From: Pseudomonadota bacterium
Lineage (GTDB): Bacteria > Pseudomonadota > Alphaproteobacteria > Caulobacterales > Caulobacteraceae
Reading direction: 5' to 3'
Length of the DNA: 9,109 bases
NCBI GenBank assembly: GCA_023445955.1
Contig: JAEXJH010000002.1
Coordinates: 1-9,109 of the forward strand
Below the pieces are notes generated by a model, which saw only the letters and a list, made by a program, of their open reading frames with translations, was not told where the DNA came from and did not search any database. The position numbers were made by a program, and so were the translations under genes. Position 1 is the stretch's first letter; the number at the start of each line of letters is the position of its first letter. Positions 1-5,810 of this stretch are shown here, piece by piece.

Positions 1-734
1 AGGAGGACCTGTCTGAATCCCGCCGCGCCCTGGCTCACGCCACGCGGCTGACGACCATGGGCGAGCTGACGGCCTCGATCGGTCACGAGCTGAACCAGCC
101 GCTGGGCGCGGTGGTCGTGCAGGGCCAGGCGGCGCTGCGCTTCCTCAAGCGCCCCAGTCCGGACCTGGCAGAGGCCCAGGCCGGCGTCGAGCGGATGGTC
201 GAGGACGCCCTGCGCGCCAGCGAGGTGCTCAAGCGCCTGCGCGACTTCGCCCGTCGTGCGCCGCGCACGGTGGAGGCGGTCGATCTCAATGCGCTGGTCA
301 GAAACACCAGCCGGATCATCGGCCGGGACGTGCGCCAGTACGGCGCGGCGGCGAGCCTCGACCTGGATCCGACCCTGCCGCCGGTGCGCGGCGACCGGAT
401 CGAGCTGCAGCAGGTGCTGATCAATCTGATGGTCAACGGCGCCCAGGCCATGGCTCATGCCGAGCCCGGTCGTCGCGACCTGGTGATCTCCACCGCCCGC
501 GACGGCGACGAGGCGATCCTTCTGACCGTCACCGACCACGGCGTCGGCCTGGGCGAGGAGGATCCCGAGCGACTGTTCCAGCCCTTCGTCACCAGCAAGG
601 CCGATGGCCTGGGGATGGGGCTGGCGATCGTCCGCTCCATCGTCGAGATGCACGGCGGCTCGATCTGCGCGTCCAACAATCCCGAAGGCGGGGCGAGCTT
701 CGCCGTCCGCCTGCCGATTTCTCAAGACGGATGA
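1..734 (+). CDS. Sensor histidine kinase, 5'-truncated by window edge (HisKA + HATPase_c)
   Basis: The reading frame is already open at base 3, so the gene begins upstream and only its C-terminal 243 codons are visible. The ATG at 57 is internal: the residues before it (LAHATRLTTMGELT) belong to the dimerisation helix. The phospho-accepting histidine is in GHELNQP, codon 84-86. The ATPase domain follows, with an N box (QQVLINLMVNGAQAM, about 409-453), a G1 box (DHGVGLG, about 535-555), an F box (LFQPFVTSK) and a G2 box (GLGMGLAIV). The HELNQPL sequence is typical of FixL/DctB-like kinases that phosphorylate FixJ-type regulators. The sensor region lies outside the window, so the signal is unknown. 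The stop is 4 nt before the next regulator gene, so that gene is the likely partner. The kinase core is paralogous to that of the minus-strand kinase at 2631-4514. Confidence 0.95.
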   Translation, partial: EDLSESRRALAHATRLTTMGELTASIGHELNQPLGAVVVQGQAALRFLKRPSPDLAEAQAGVERMVEDALRASEVLKRLRDFARRAPRTVEAVDLNALVRNTSRIIGRDVRQYGAAASLDLDPTLPPVRGDRIELQQVLINLMVNGAQAMAHAEPGRRDLVISTARDGDEAILLTVTDHGVGLGEEDPERLFQPFVTSKADGLGMGLAIVRSIVEMHGGSICASNNPEGGASFAVRLPISQDG

Positions 735-738
735 TCCC

Positions 739-1395
739 ATGAGCTATCCGCAGAACACCCCCTGCGACCTCGCCATCGTCATCGAGGACGACGCGTCCAT
801 CCGCGATGGCTTGGCGCGTCTCTTCCGCTCGGTGAACCTGGAGAGCCGCCAGTACGGCTCGATCGCCGAGTTCCAGCGCGATCCGCCACCGCCTTCGGGC
901 GGGGCCTGTTGCTTCGTGCTGGACGTCCGGCTGCCGGGCCTTAGCGGCCTGGAGTTCCAGGAGCAGATGGGCCGCCACGGCGACCACGCGCCGATCGTGT
1001 TCATGACCGGCTATGGCGACATCCCGATGAGCGTGCGGGCCATGAAGGGCGGGGCCGTCGACTTCCTGGCCAAGCCCTTCCGCGACCAGGACATGCTGGA
1101 CGCGGTCACCGCCGCCCTGGAGAAGGACCGCCTGCGCAGCCGCGAGGCCTTGGCCACCGCCGAGATCCTGGCGCGCCGCGAGCGCTTGACCGCCCGCGAG
1201 CTGCAGGTGCTGGACGGGGTGGTGAAGGGCCTGCTGAACAAGCAGATCGCCGCCGACCTCGATCTGTCCGAAGTGACGGTGAAGATCCATCGCGGCCACA
1301 TGATGCGGAAGATGGGCGCGCGCTCGGTGGTCGAACTGGTCCGGATGATCGACCAGCTGAAGGGCCGTATCGCCTCGTGGCCGATGGTGTCCTGA
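739..1395 (+). CDS. FixJ-family response regulator (receiver + LuxR-type HTH)
   Basis: This 218-residue protein has the usual FixJ length. The receiver domain (about 10-125) carries the acidic pocket E16-D17-D18, the phospho-acceptor D62 in VLDVRLPG, T90 in FMTGYGD and K112 in FLAKPF. A linker of about 25 residues leads to a LuxR/GerE-type helix-turn-helix (about 148-208), with LTARELQVL, the scaffold NKQIA and the recognition helix SEVTVKIHRG. The ATG at 739 is chosen because the receiver starts soon after it and it lies 4 nt beyond the kinase stop. Only a weak purine stretch (AAGACGG, about 725-731) serves as ribosome site, so translation is probably coupled to the kinase. It is expected to be a transcription factor activated by phosphorylation from the upstream kinase. 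Its recognition helix is almost the same as that of the regulator at 4534-5187. Confidence 0.95.
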   Translation: MSYPQNTPCDLAIVIEDDASIRDGLARLFRSVNLESRQYGSIAEFQRDPPPPSGGACCFVLDVRLPGLSGLEFQEQMGRHGDHAPIVFMTGYGDIPMSVRAMKGGAVDFLAKPFRDQDMLDAVTAALEKDRLRSREALATAEILARRERLTARELQVLDGVVKGLLNKQIAADLDLSEVTVKIHRGHMMRKMGARSVVELVRMIDQLKGRIASWPMVS

Positions 1396-1404
1396 CGGCG
1401 CCGC

Positions 1405-1422
1405 CCGATACCAAGGTATCGG
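1405..1422. promoter_or_regulatory. Perfect 18-bp palindrome, candidate operator for the FixJ-type regulators
   Basis: The sequence CCGATACCAAGGTATCGG has 8-bp perfect arms around an AA centre. It begins 9 nt after the stop of the FixJ-like regulator and lies about 100 bp before the start of the broken receiver gene. The two-base loop and the lack of a following T-run argue against an intrinsic terminator. LuxR/FixJ-type HTH dimers bind short palindromes of this kind; the StyR/TodT sites of FixJ-like regulators are also palindromes of about 16 bp. A near copy occurs at 5674-5689. Assignment to the local regulators is inference. Confidence 0.6.
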
Positions 1423-1428
1423 CGCGTC

Positions 1429-1453
1429 TACCTTAAACTCGGTTCGCCATACC
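1429..1453. promoter_or_regulatory. Two further TACC half-sites in phase with the palindrome
   Basis: TACCTTA at 1429-1435 and CCATACC at 1447-1453 repeat the half-site of the palindrome just upstream. The TACC units begin at 1409, 1429 and 1450, a spacing of 20 and 21 bp, about two helical turns each. Dimers bound there would lie on the same face of the DNA. The remainder of the 1396-1519 gap shows no clear -35/-10 pair. Confidence 0.35.
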
Positions 1454-1519
1454 GCCGCACGATCGCTGTTCGGCCCGTGGACGGACAATGCTGGCGTCAT
1501 CCGAACGGGGTGATGCGAA

Positions 1520-2002
1520 ATGTTCCAGCAGTTGCAGCATGTCCTGAACAACGAACCGCCGCCGACGGTGGTGGTCGGCGAGGTCCCGTGGCGGCTGACG
1601 GTGGGGCGCACCCGGCGCGTGCTGGTGGTCGACGATCACCTGGTGTTCCGTTTGGCGGCCGGCGTCCTGCTGGAGCCCCTGGCCAGCATCGAGATGGCCG
1701 AGAACGGCCGGGTGGCCATCGATCTGACCCTGGCCGCCCGCTTCGACGCGGTGCTGATGGATATCCAGATGCCGGTGCTGGACGGGCTGTCGGCCGTGCG
1801 CGAGATCCGTCGGCAGGAGGCGCTGCTGGACCTGCCCGCCACGCCGATCATCATGTTTACGTCCCACTCGGGCCGCGACGCCTAATATGCCAGCTTCGCG
1901 GCCGGGGCCGACTTCCACCTGGCCAAGCCGTCGCCGGAAGGCACGCTGATCGCCGCGGTGGTCGAGGCCTTCCGGCTGCGGGACGCGCGGCACGCGACCT
2001 AG
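1520..2002 (+). pseudogene. Stand-alone receiver (CheY-like) interrupted by an in-frame TAA
   Basis: From the ATG at 1520 the frame encodes 121 residues and then meets TAA at 1883-1885. The same frame stays open for another 38 codons to a TAG at 2000-2002, with GC-rich codons and clear receiver sequence (ASFAAGADFHLAKP). Without the stop the product would be 160 residues with no output domain. The part before the stop has D38-D39, the phospho-acceptor D81 in LMDIQMP and T114 in IIMFTSH. The part after it holds the invariant lysine (K136 in LAKP), beta strand 5 and the last helix. The truncated product thus lacks an essential residue and part of the fold, and is probably inactive. Codon 122 could have been GAA, CAA or AAA, one substitution from TAA. 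There is an N-terminal extension of about 30 residues before the receiver and only a weak ribosome site (CGGGG, 1506-1510). A sequencing error is the main alternative. Confidence 0.85.
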
Positions 2003-2514
2003 GCGGCCAGGGCCAGCGTCCGCCGCCAGCGATGGGGCGGCATGCCTACGGTGGCGGAGAACACCCGCGAGAAGTGGGCCTGGTCGGAGAAGCCGCATTG
2101 CAGGGCGATCTCGGCGAGGCCCAGGCGGCCCTCCAGCATCAGGCGCTGAGCCCGCGCGACGCGGCGGCCGCGCAGATAGTCGCCGGCGCACGCGCCGAAG
2201 GTGGTCTTGAAGGCGCGCGAGAAGTGGCTGGCGCTGAGGCCCAGGCTGGCGGCCAGTTCGGAGACCTTCAGGGACTCGCCGCAACGCGCCTCGATCTCGG
2301 CCTTGATCCGCCGGGCCTGCCAGGGCGCGAGCCCGCCGATGTGGGGCGCGCTGCGGGCCGGCTGGATCTGCTCCAGCACCCGGCGGGCGCGCGCGGCCAG
2401 CTCGTCGCGAAGGTGGGCGTCCAGCAGGTCGGAGACCTCCGGCGCCAGCACGAAATTGGCCAGGATGACGGCGTCGTTGAGCGGGGGCGGGGTCGTGGAA
2501 ACGCGCATGGCCAT
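1999..2514 (-). CDS. Short AraC/XylS-family transcriptional regulator
   Basis: This 171-residue protein consists mainly of a C-terminal AraC-type double helix-turn-helix (about 65-168). The first HTH includes LKVSELAASLGLSASHFSRAFKTTFG, here seen around residues 82-108. The second contains LAEIALQCGFSDQAHFSRVF followed by the family signature ending VGMPPHRWRR. The first 60 or so residues are too short for the usual cupin ligand-binding domain, so effector sensing is unlikely or must come from elsewhere. The ATG at 2514 is preceded by GGAAGG four bases upstream on the minus strand; the second Met (residue 3) is an alternative start. The gene follows the kinase gene on the same strand after 116 nt, so it may be read through from that operon or have its own promoter in that gap. 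Its TAG overlaps the TAG of the convergent receiver pseudogene in one CTAG. Target genes are unknown. Confidence 0.92.
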   Translation of the reverse strand: MAMRVSTTPPPLNDAVILANFVLAPEVSDLLDAHLRDELAARARRVLEQIQPARSAPHIGGLAPWQARRIKAEIEARCGESLKVSELAASLGLSASHFSRAFKTTFGACAGDYLRGRRVARAQRLMLEGRLGLAEIALQCGFSDQAHFSRVFSATVGMPPHRWRRTLALAA

Positions 2515-2630
2515 CGAACCTTCCAGACGGTTTGGCAGGACCTGAAAAGCGTTGTGCTCTCGACCCTGAAAGCAGTCTGGCGCCAGTCGTCGGCGAAGGA
2601 ATTCACCCGTAGGTATGGGGTGCTCGACCC
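2515..2630 (-). promoter_or_regulatory. Intergenic region before the AraC-type gene, with repeats
   Basis: This 116-bp gap between the kinase stop and the AraC-type gene is less GC-rich than its surroundings. Read on the plus strand it holds an imperfect direct repeat, CCTGAAAAGC (2541-2550) and CCTGAAAGC (2565-2573), whose starts are 24 bp apart. It also has an inverted pair CCAGAC (2523-2528) / GTCTGG (2575-2580), and the octamer CTCGACCC at 2559-2566 and 2623-2630. AraC-type proteins usually bind direct repeats, so autoregulation is possible. No convincing -35/-10 pair could be assigned by eye. Confidence 0.35.
2604..2622. promoter_or_regulatory. Partial copy of the TACC/GGTA operator motif
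   Basis: AGGTATGGG at 2611-2619 is identical to the right half of the site at 5681-5689. The left half does not match, but CACCC (2604-2608) and GGGTG (2618-2622) form a short inverted repeat around the shared core. It lies about 100 bp before the AraC-type start, a distance similar to that of the other two sites from their genes. Confidence 0.35.
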
Positions 2631-4514
2631 CTAGGTCGGCGAGGCCGCGCTGCGGGGCAGGGTGAAGGCTATGGTGGCCCCGGCGCCTTCGTTGTTGGCG
2701 GCCGAAATCCGCCCGCCCAGGCCCTCGATGATCGAGCGTGAGATCGACAGGCCCAGGCCCACGCCGTCGGGCTTGGTGGTGAAAAACGGCTCGAAGATCC
2801 GGCCCGGCTCGCCCGCGATCCCGGGGCCGCTGTCGGTCACCGCCACGCGCAGGACGTCGCCGTCGGCCGAGAGGCTGACATCCAGCTCGCGCCGGCGGGA
2901 CGCCTGCATGGCCTGCAGGCCGTTGATCAGCAGGTTGACCACCACCTGCTGGATCTGGACGCGGTCGCCGATCACCGGCGGCAGGTCGTCGGCGATCGCG
3001 GCGTGGATCGTCGCCCGCGCCGCCTTGGCCTCGCGCTGCACCAGCGACAGGGAGTCCCGCAGCAGCTGAGCCAGGTCGATCGGCTCCGCCTGGCCGGCGG
3101 TCTTGCGCGACAGGTTGCGGACCCCGGCGATGATGTCGGCGGCCCGGCCGCTGTTGGACAGGATGTGGTCGAGACAGGCCTGGGCCTCGGCGACCTCGGG
3201 CTCCTCGCGGTTCAGCCAGCGCTTGGCCGACTTGCCGTAGTTGATGATCGCCGCCAGCGGCTGGTTGACCTCGTGGGCGATCGAGGCGGCCAGCTGGCCC
3301 AGGATCGAGACGCGGCCGGCATGGGCCAGCTCGGCCGAGGCGTGCTCCAGCCGGGCGCGGGCGGCGTTGCGCTCGGTGACGTCGAAGGCCATGACCAAGG
3401 CTCGCGACCAGGGCTCGCCGCCTTCGACAAGCGTGACGCGCAGTACGACGTCGATCGGCCGGCCGGTGCGGGTTGTCAGGCGCGTCTCGGCCTCGGCCAT
3501 GGTCGCGCCCTCGGCGATGGCGCAGAAGATGTCGCGCAGGGCGTGCTCGGCCTCTTCGGGATAGCCGCTGATCAGGCTGCCGCCGATGACCTCGTCCGCG
3601 CTCTCGGCGTCGAACAGGTCCAAGGCGGCCTGGTTGAGGTCGCGGATATTGGCCAGGCGCGCGGCCTCGCGCATGGCCTTGGGATCGTCGGGCAGGCGCT
3701 CGCGCAGCTGGCCAAGATCAGGCGCGGTCTGCTGCAGGCGCCGGCGCACGGCCGACCAGTCCGACTCCCAGGCCGCGAAGCCGGCGGCGTTGAACATGGC
3801 GCGGTAGCGCTGCTCGGAAACCTCGCGCTCGGCCTCGACGCGGCGCTGTTCGGTGAGGTCGGCGCTGGTCTCGATGATGCCGACCGGGCGGCCGTCGGGA
3901 TCGCGGCGCAGCAGCCAGCGGCTGGCCAGGACCAGCTGGGCGCCGTCGCGCCGGGTGCGCGTCACCAGGCCCGACCACTGGCCGTCGCGCTCCAAGGCCT
4001 CGGACACCGTCGCGGCGGGGAATTGGCAGTTCAGCAGGTCATTGCAGACCGCGCCGACGGCTTCCTTGCGGGCGAAGCCGTACAGCGCCTCGGCCCCATC
4101 GTTCCAGTAGATGATCCGGTCCTGGCCATCGCGGATGATGACGGTGTCGTGGGTCAGCTCCAGCATCCGGGCCTGCTCGGCCAGGGTCAGGCGCACCGAC
4201 CAGTCGCGCAAGGACAGGATCGTCGTGGCGACGATCGCCACCAGGCTGACGGCAAAGCGCACCGCCGCCCCGTCCAGCGGACCCGAGCGGTGGTTGGCGG
4301 CGAAGGCGGCGATGGTCAGCAGCGCGGCGATGACGCCCGCGCCCACGACCAGCCTGCGGCCGCCGGTCTGGGCCACCAGCAGCACCACGGCGATGTAGAG
4401 CACCGCCACCGCGCCCTGCAGCCTGGTGAGCAGGTCGGCCGCGAAGATCACCGAGGCGGTCAGGGCCGCTCCGACGATCAGCCAGCGATTGAGGGTCCGG
4501 TGGGGCTCGGCCAT
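2631..4514 (-). CDS. Membrane-bound PAS-domain sensor histidine kinase, FixL-like core
   Basis: This 627-residue protein starts with four hydrophobic segments (about 11-28, 34-50, 55-73 and 83-102) with very short loops, so the N-terminus is a compact membrane domain. A clear PAS domain follows (about 117-225; DTVIIRDGQDRIIYWNDGAEALYGF). A second, more divergent PAS-like region (about 236-380) has an inserted stretch before DLNQAALDLFDAESADEVIG. No haem-binding histidine of the FixL type could be assigned, so an oxygen-sensing role is not supported. The HisKA helix contains SIAHEVNQPL with phospho-acceptor H414. The ATPase has an N box (QQVVVNLLINGLQAM, about 522-536), G1 (DSGPGI, 561-566), an F box (IFEPFFTTK) and G2 (GVGLGLSI, about 584-591). 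The gene starts 19 nt after the upstream regulator stop, with a GGAAAGG-type ribosome site, so it is the third gene of an operon and the likely kinase for that regulator. Confidence 0.95.
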   Translation of the reverse strand: MAEPHRTLNRWLIVGAALTASVIFAADLLTRLQGAVAVLYIAVVLLVAQTGGRRLVVGAGVIAALLTIAAFAANHRSGPLDGAAVRFAVSLVAIVATTILSLRDWSVRLTLAEQARMLELTHDTVIIRDGQDRIIYWNDGAEALYGFARKEAVGAVCNDLLNCQFPAATVSEALERDGQWSGLVTRTRRDGAQLVLASRWLLRRDPDGRPVGIIETSADLTEQRRVEAEREVSEQRYRAMFNAAGFAAWESDWSAVRRRLQQTAPDLGQLRERLPDDPKAMREAARLANIRDLNQAALDLFDAESADEVIGGSLISGYPEEAEHALRDIFCAIAEGATMAEAETRLTTRTGRPIDVVLRVTLVEGGEPWSRALVMAFDVTERNAARARLEHASAELAHAGRVSILGQLAASIAHEVNQPLAAIINYGKSAKRWLNREEPEVAEAQACLDHILSNSGRAADIIAGVRNLSRKTAGQAEPIDLAQLLRDSLSLVQREAKAARATIHAAIADDLPPVIGDRVQIQQVVVNLLINGLQAMQASRRRELDVSLSADGDVLRVAVTDSGPGIAGEPGRIFEPFFTTKPDGVGLGLSISRSIIEGLGGRISAANNEGAGATIAFTLPRSAASPT

Positions 4515-4533
4515 GCCGCCTTTCCGATGGAAT

Positions 4534-5187
4534 CTAGGCGTGACCGTAGCGCGCGACGCCGCTGTCGCGCACGCCCAGAGTCTCGGCCATGCGGACGAGA
4601 TCGGCCAGGGACGGCGCGTGCATCTTTCGCATCAGGTTGCCGCGATGGATCTTCACGGTCACCTCGCTGAGCGCCAGCTTGGCGGCGATCTGCTTGTTCA
4701 TCAGCCCCGCCGTGACCAGGCCCATGACGTCGCGCTCGCGCGGGGTCAGGCTGGCATAGAGGGTCTTGAGGCTGTCGTTGGCGCTCTCCTGAGCCCGGCG
4801 GTCCTGGTCGCGCTTCACCGCCTCATTGACGGCGGTCAGCAGGGCGTCGTCGACGAAGGGCTTGGCCAGGAAGTCCACGGCGCCGGCCTTCATGCCGCGC
4901 ACGGTCATGGGGATGTCGCCGTGGCCGGTGATCAGGATGACCGGCACGCGGGCGTCGGCCTCAAGCAGTTCCTGCTGGAACTCCAGGCCGTCGGCGTCCT
5001 TCAGGCGCACGTCCAGGATCAGGCAGGCGGCGGCGTCGGCGTCGTCGGACGCCATGAAGCCGTCGGGACTGGCGAACGCAGCTACCCGAAAATCGGCCGA
5101 GCGCAGCAGGGCGTCCAGCGAGCCGCGCACCTCGGCGTCGTCGTCGATGACGCAGACCAGCGGCTTGTTCGTATCGGTGCTTTTCAT
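4534..5187 (-). CDS. FixJ-family response regulator (receiver + LuxR-type HTH)
   Basis: This 217-residue protein has a receiver domain with D15-D16-D17, phospho-acceptor D59 (LILDVRLKD), T87 (LITGHGD) and K109 (FLAKPF). A LuxR-type HTH follows (about 146-205) with SLTPRERDVM, NKQIA and the recognition helix SEVTVKIHRG, identical over ten residues to that of the regulator at 739-1395. The two proteins are clear paralogues and are likely to recognise similar DNA. A strong ribosome site, GGGGAGGAGG on the minus strand (5193-5202), precedes the ATG by 5 nt. It lies 31 nt after the stand-alone receiver gene and 19 nt before the kinase gene, as the middle gene of the operon. Confidence 0.95.
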   Translation of the reverse strand: MKSTDTNKPLVCVIDDDAEVRGSLDALLRSADFRVAAFASPDGFMASDDADAAACLILDVRLKDADGLEFQQELLEADARVPVILITGHGDIPMTVRGMKAGAVDFLAKPFVDDALLTAVNEAVKRDQDRRAQESANDSLKTLYASLTPRERDVMGLVTAGLMNKQIAAKLALSEVTVKIHRGNLMRKMHAPSLADLVRMAETLGVRDSGVARYGHA

Positions 5188-5218
5188 GCTCGCCTCCTCC
5201 CCAAGGCGGTCGGACGCG

Positions 5219-5584
5219 TCAGGCCTTGTGCAGCGCCGCCTCGATGGCCTCGAATAACACGTCCGGATCGACGGGCTTGGTCAAGAACTCGACCACGCCG
5301 AACGCCTCGCTTCGCGCACGCGCCGCCTCGGTCGGGAAGGCGGTCATCACGATCACCGGCGCCGCCGATCCGCGCGCGGCCAGCGCGTCCAGCAAGGCCA
5401 GGCCATCCATGTCAGGCATGTGCAGGTCGGTGATCACGCAGTCGCTGGGCCCGGTATCGTCCAGGAACTCGCGTGCGCCTGGAAAACTCCGCACCGCCAT
5501 GCCGGCCGCCCGGAGGAAGTTCTGCAAGCTGGCCCGCACCTCGCCGTCGTCGTCGATCACTGAAATGGTCGGACCGTGACCCAC
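5219..5584 (-). CDS. Single-domain response regulator (FixJ-type receiver without output domain)
   Basis: This 121-residue protein is a complete receiver and nothing else: D11-D12-D13, phospho-acceptor D53 in VITDLHMPDMDG, T81 in IVMTAF and K103 in FLTKPV. The start is a GTG at 5582-5584, supported by AAAAGGA on the minus strand (5592-5598), 7 nt upstream. It is the first gene of the minus-strand operon receiver-regulator-kinase. Stand-alone receivers next to FixL/FixJ-like pairs can act as phosphate sinks, as phosphorelay intermediates or by protein contact; which applies here cannot be told from sequence. Unlike the receiver at 1520, this one is intact. Confidence 0.93.
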   Translation of the reverse strand: MGHGPTISVIDDDGEVRASLQNFLRAAGMAVRSFPGAREFLDDTGPSDCVITDLHMPDMDGLALLDALAARGSAAPVIVMTAFPTEAARARSEAFGVVEFLTKPVDPDVLFEAIEAALHKA

Positions 5585-5591
5585 GGCGATA

Positions 5592-5598
5592 TCCTTTT
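5592..5598 (-). promoter_or_regulatory. Ribosome binding site deciding a GTG start
   Basis: AAAAGGA on the minus strand lies 7 nt before GTG 5584-5582. No in-frame ATG is better placed, and the receiver fold begins directly after this GTG, so this start is preferred. Confidence 0.7.
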
Positions 5599-5673
5599 AC
5601 GGGTCGACCCGCCCGTCGGCGCGCCGGTACTGCACTGGTCTCAAGGCTGCGCGTCCGGCCCCGCGCGCGCCAT

Positions 5674-5689
5674 GATACTAAGGTATGGG
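5674..5689. promoter_or_regulatory. Second copy of the palindromic operator candidate
   Basis: GATACTAAGGTATGGG matches the site at 1407-1422 (GATACCAAGGTATCGG) at 14 of 16 positions. The ATAC/GTAT arms (5675-5678 and 5683-5686) remain symmetrical. It is about 90 bp from the GTG of the minus-strand operon and about 120 bp from the ATG of the enzyme gene, and could serve either direction. Confidence 0.55.
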
Positions 5690-5721
5690 ATCGGGTCGAG
5701 ACGGCCAGAGAAGTGGAATGA

Positions 5722-5746
5722 CCAATCCATATATTGGCCTGGCCAA
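5722..5746. promoter_or_regulatory. Overlapping CCAAT/ATTGG and TTGGCC/GGCCAA inverted repeats
   Basis: CCAAT (5722-5726) pairs with ATTGG (5733-5737), and TTGGCC (5734-5739) pairs with GGCCAA (5741-5746) around a single T. The two inverted repeats share the middle TTGG. The stretch is AT-rich for this genome and lies 65-90 bp before the enzyme start, where a promoter or repressor site would be expected. The binding protein is unknown. Confidence 0.35.
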
Positions 5747-5810
5747 AATCTCGCTTCTGACGCAAGACTAGCCCAACCGCCGGCGCCGGCCGGCGAGGGG
5801 AGGTTGCGTC

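Larger units (their letters stand above)
5585..5810. promoter_or_regulatory. Divergent intergenic region between signalling operon and exported enzyme
   Basis: This 226-bp gap must hold promoters for both directions. From left to right it contains the ribosome site of the receiver gene, the 10-bp palindrome GGGTCGACCC (5601-5610), a GC-rich palindrome CGGCGCGCCG (5617-5626), the operator-like GATACTAAGGTATGGG (5674-5689), GGGTCGAG (5693-5700), an AT-rich patch with TTGG/CCAA repeats (5722-5748), the 12-bp palindrome GCCGGCGCCGGC (5779-5790) and the GGGGAGG ribosome site (5797-5803) of the enzyme gene. No RNA gene or further coding frame is seen. Promoter hexamers could not be assigned with confidence. 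Confidence 0.6.

Noticed and set aside
1405..1422. Palindrome read as an intrinsic terminator of the first kinase-regulator operon
   Set aside because: The central loop would be only two bases and no T-run follows on either strand. Near repetition at 5674 in a divergent promoter gap fits an operator better.
589..1611. Minus-strand open frame of 340 codons opposite the first kinase and regulator
   Set aside because: It is a shadow of the regulator gene, lacks a domain and spans two real genes plus the intergenic palindrome.
1477..2634. Long plus-strand open frame (385 codons) across the receiver and opposite the AraC-type gene
   Set aside because: It is rich in Gly/Arg/Ala with no domain pattern and lies out of frame over two well-supported genes. 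Long spurious frames are common at this GC content.
2631..4514. Calling the kinase FixL (haem oxygen sensor)
   Set aside because: The core and partner are FixL/FixJ-like, but no haem-coordinating histidine of the FixL PAS could be identified, so the name would claim a signal that is not seen.
3003..4670. Plus-strand open frame of 555 codons antisense to the kinase gene
   Set aside because: The composition (Gly, Ala, Gln, Asp, Arg, His repeats) is that of an antisense shadow of a GC-rich gene. The minus strand encodes a full kinase with all motifs.
5779..5790. GC-rich palindrome GCCGGCGCCGGC before the enzyme ribosome site
   Set aside because: Short GC palindromes are frequent by chance in this composition, and there is no second copy in the window. 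It could form a leader hairpin, but nothing else supports that.
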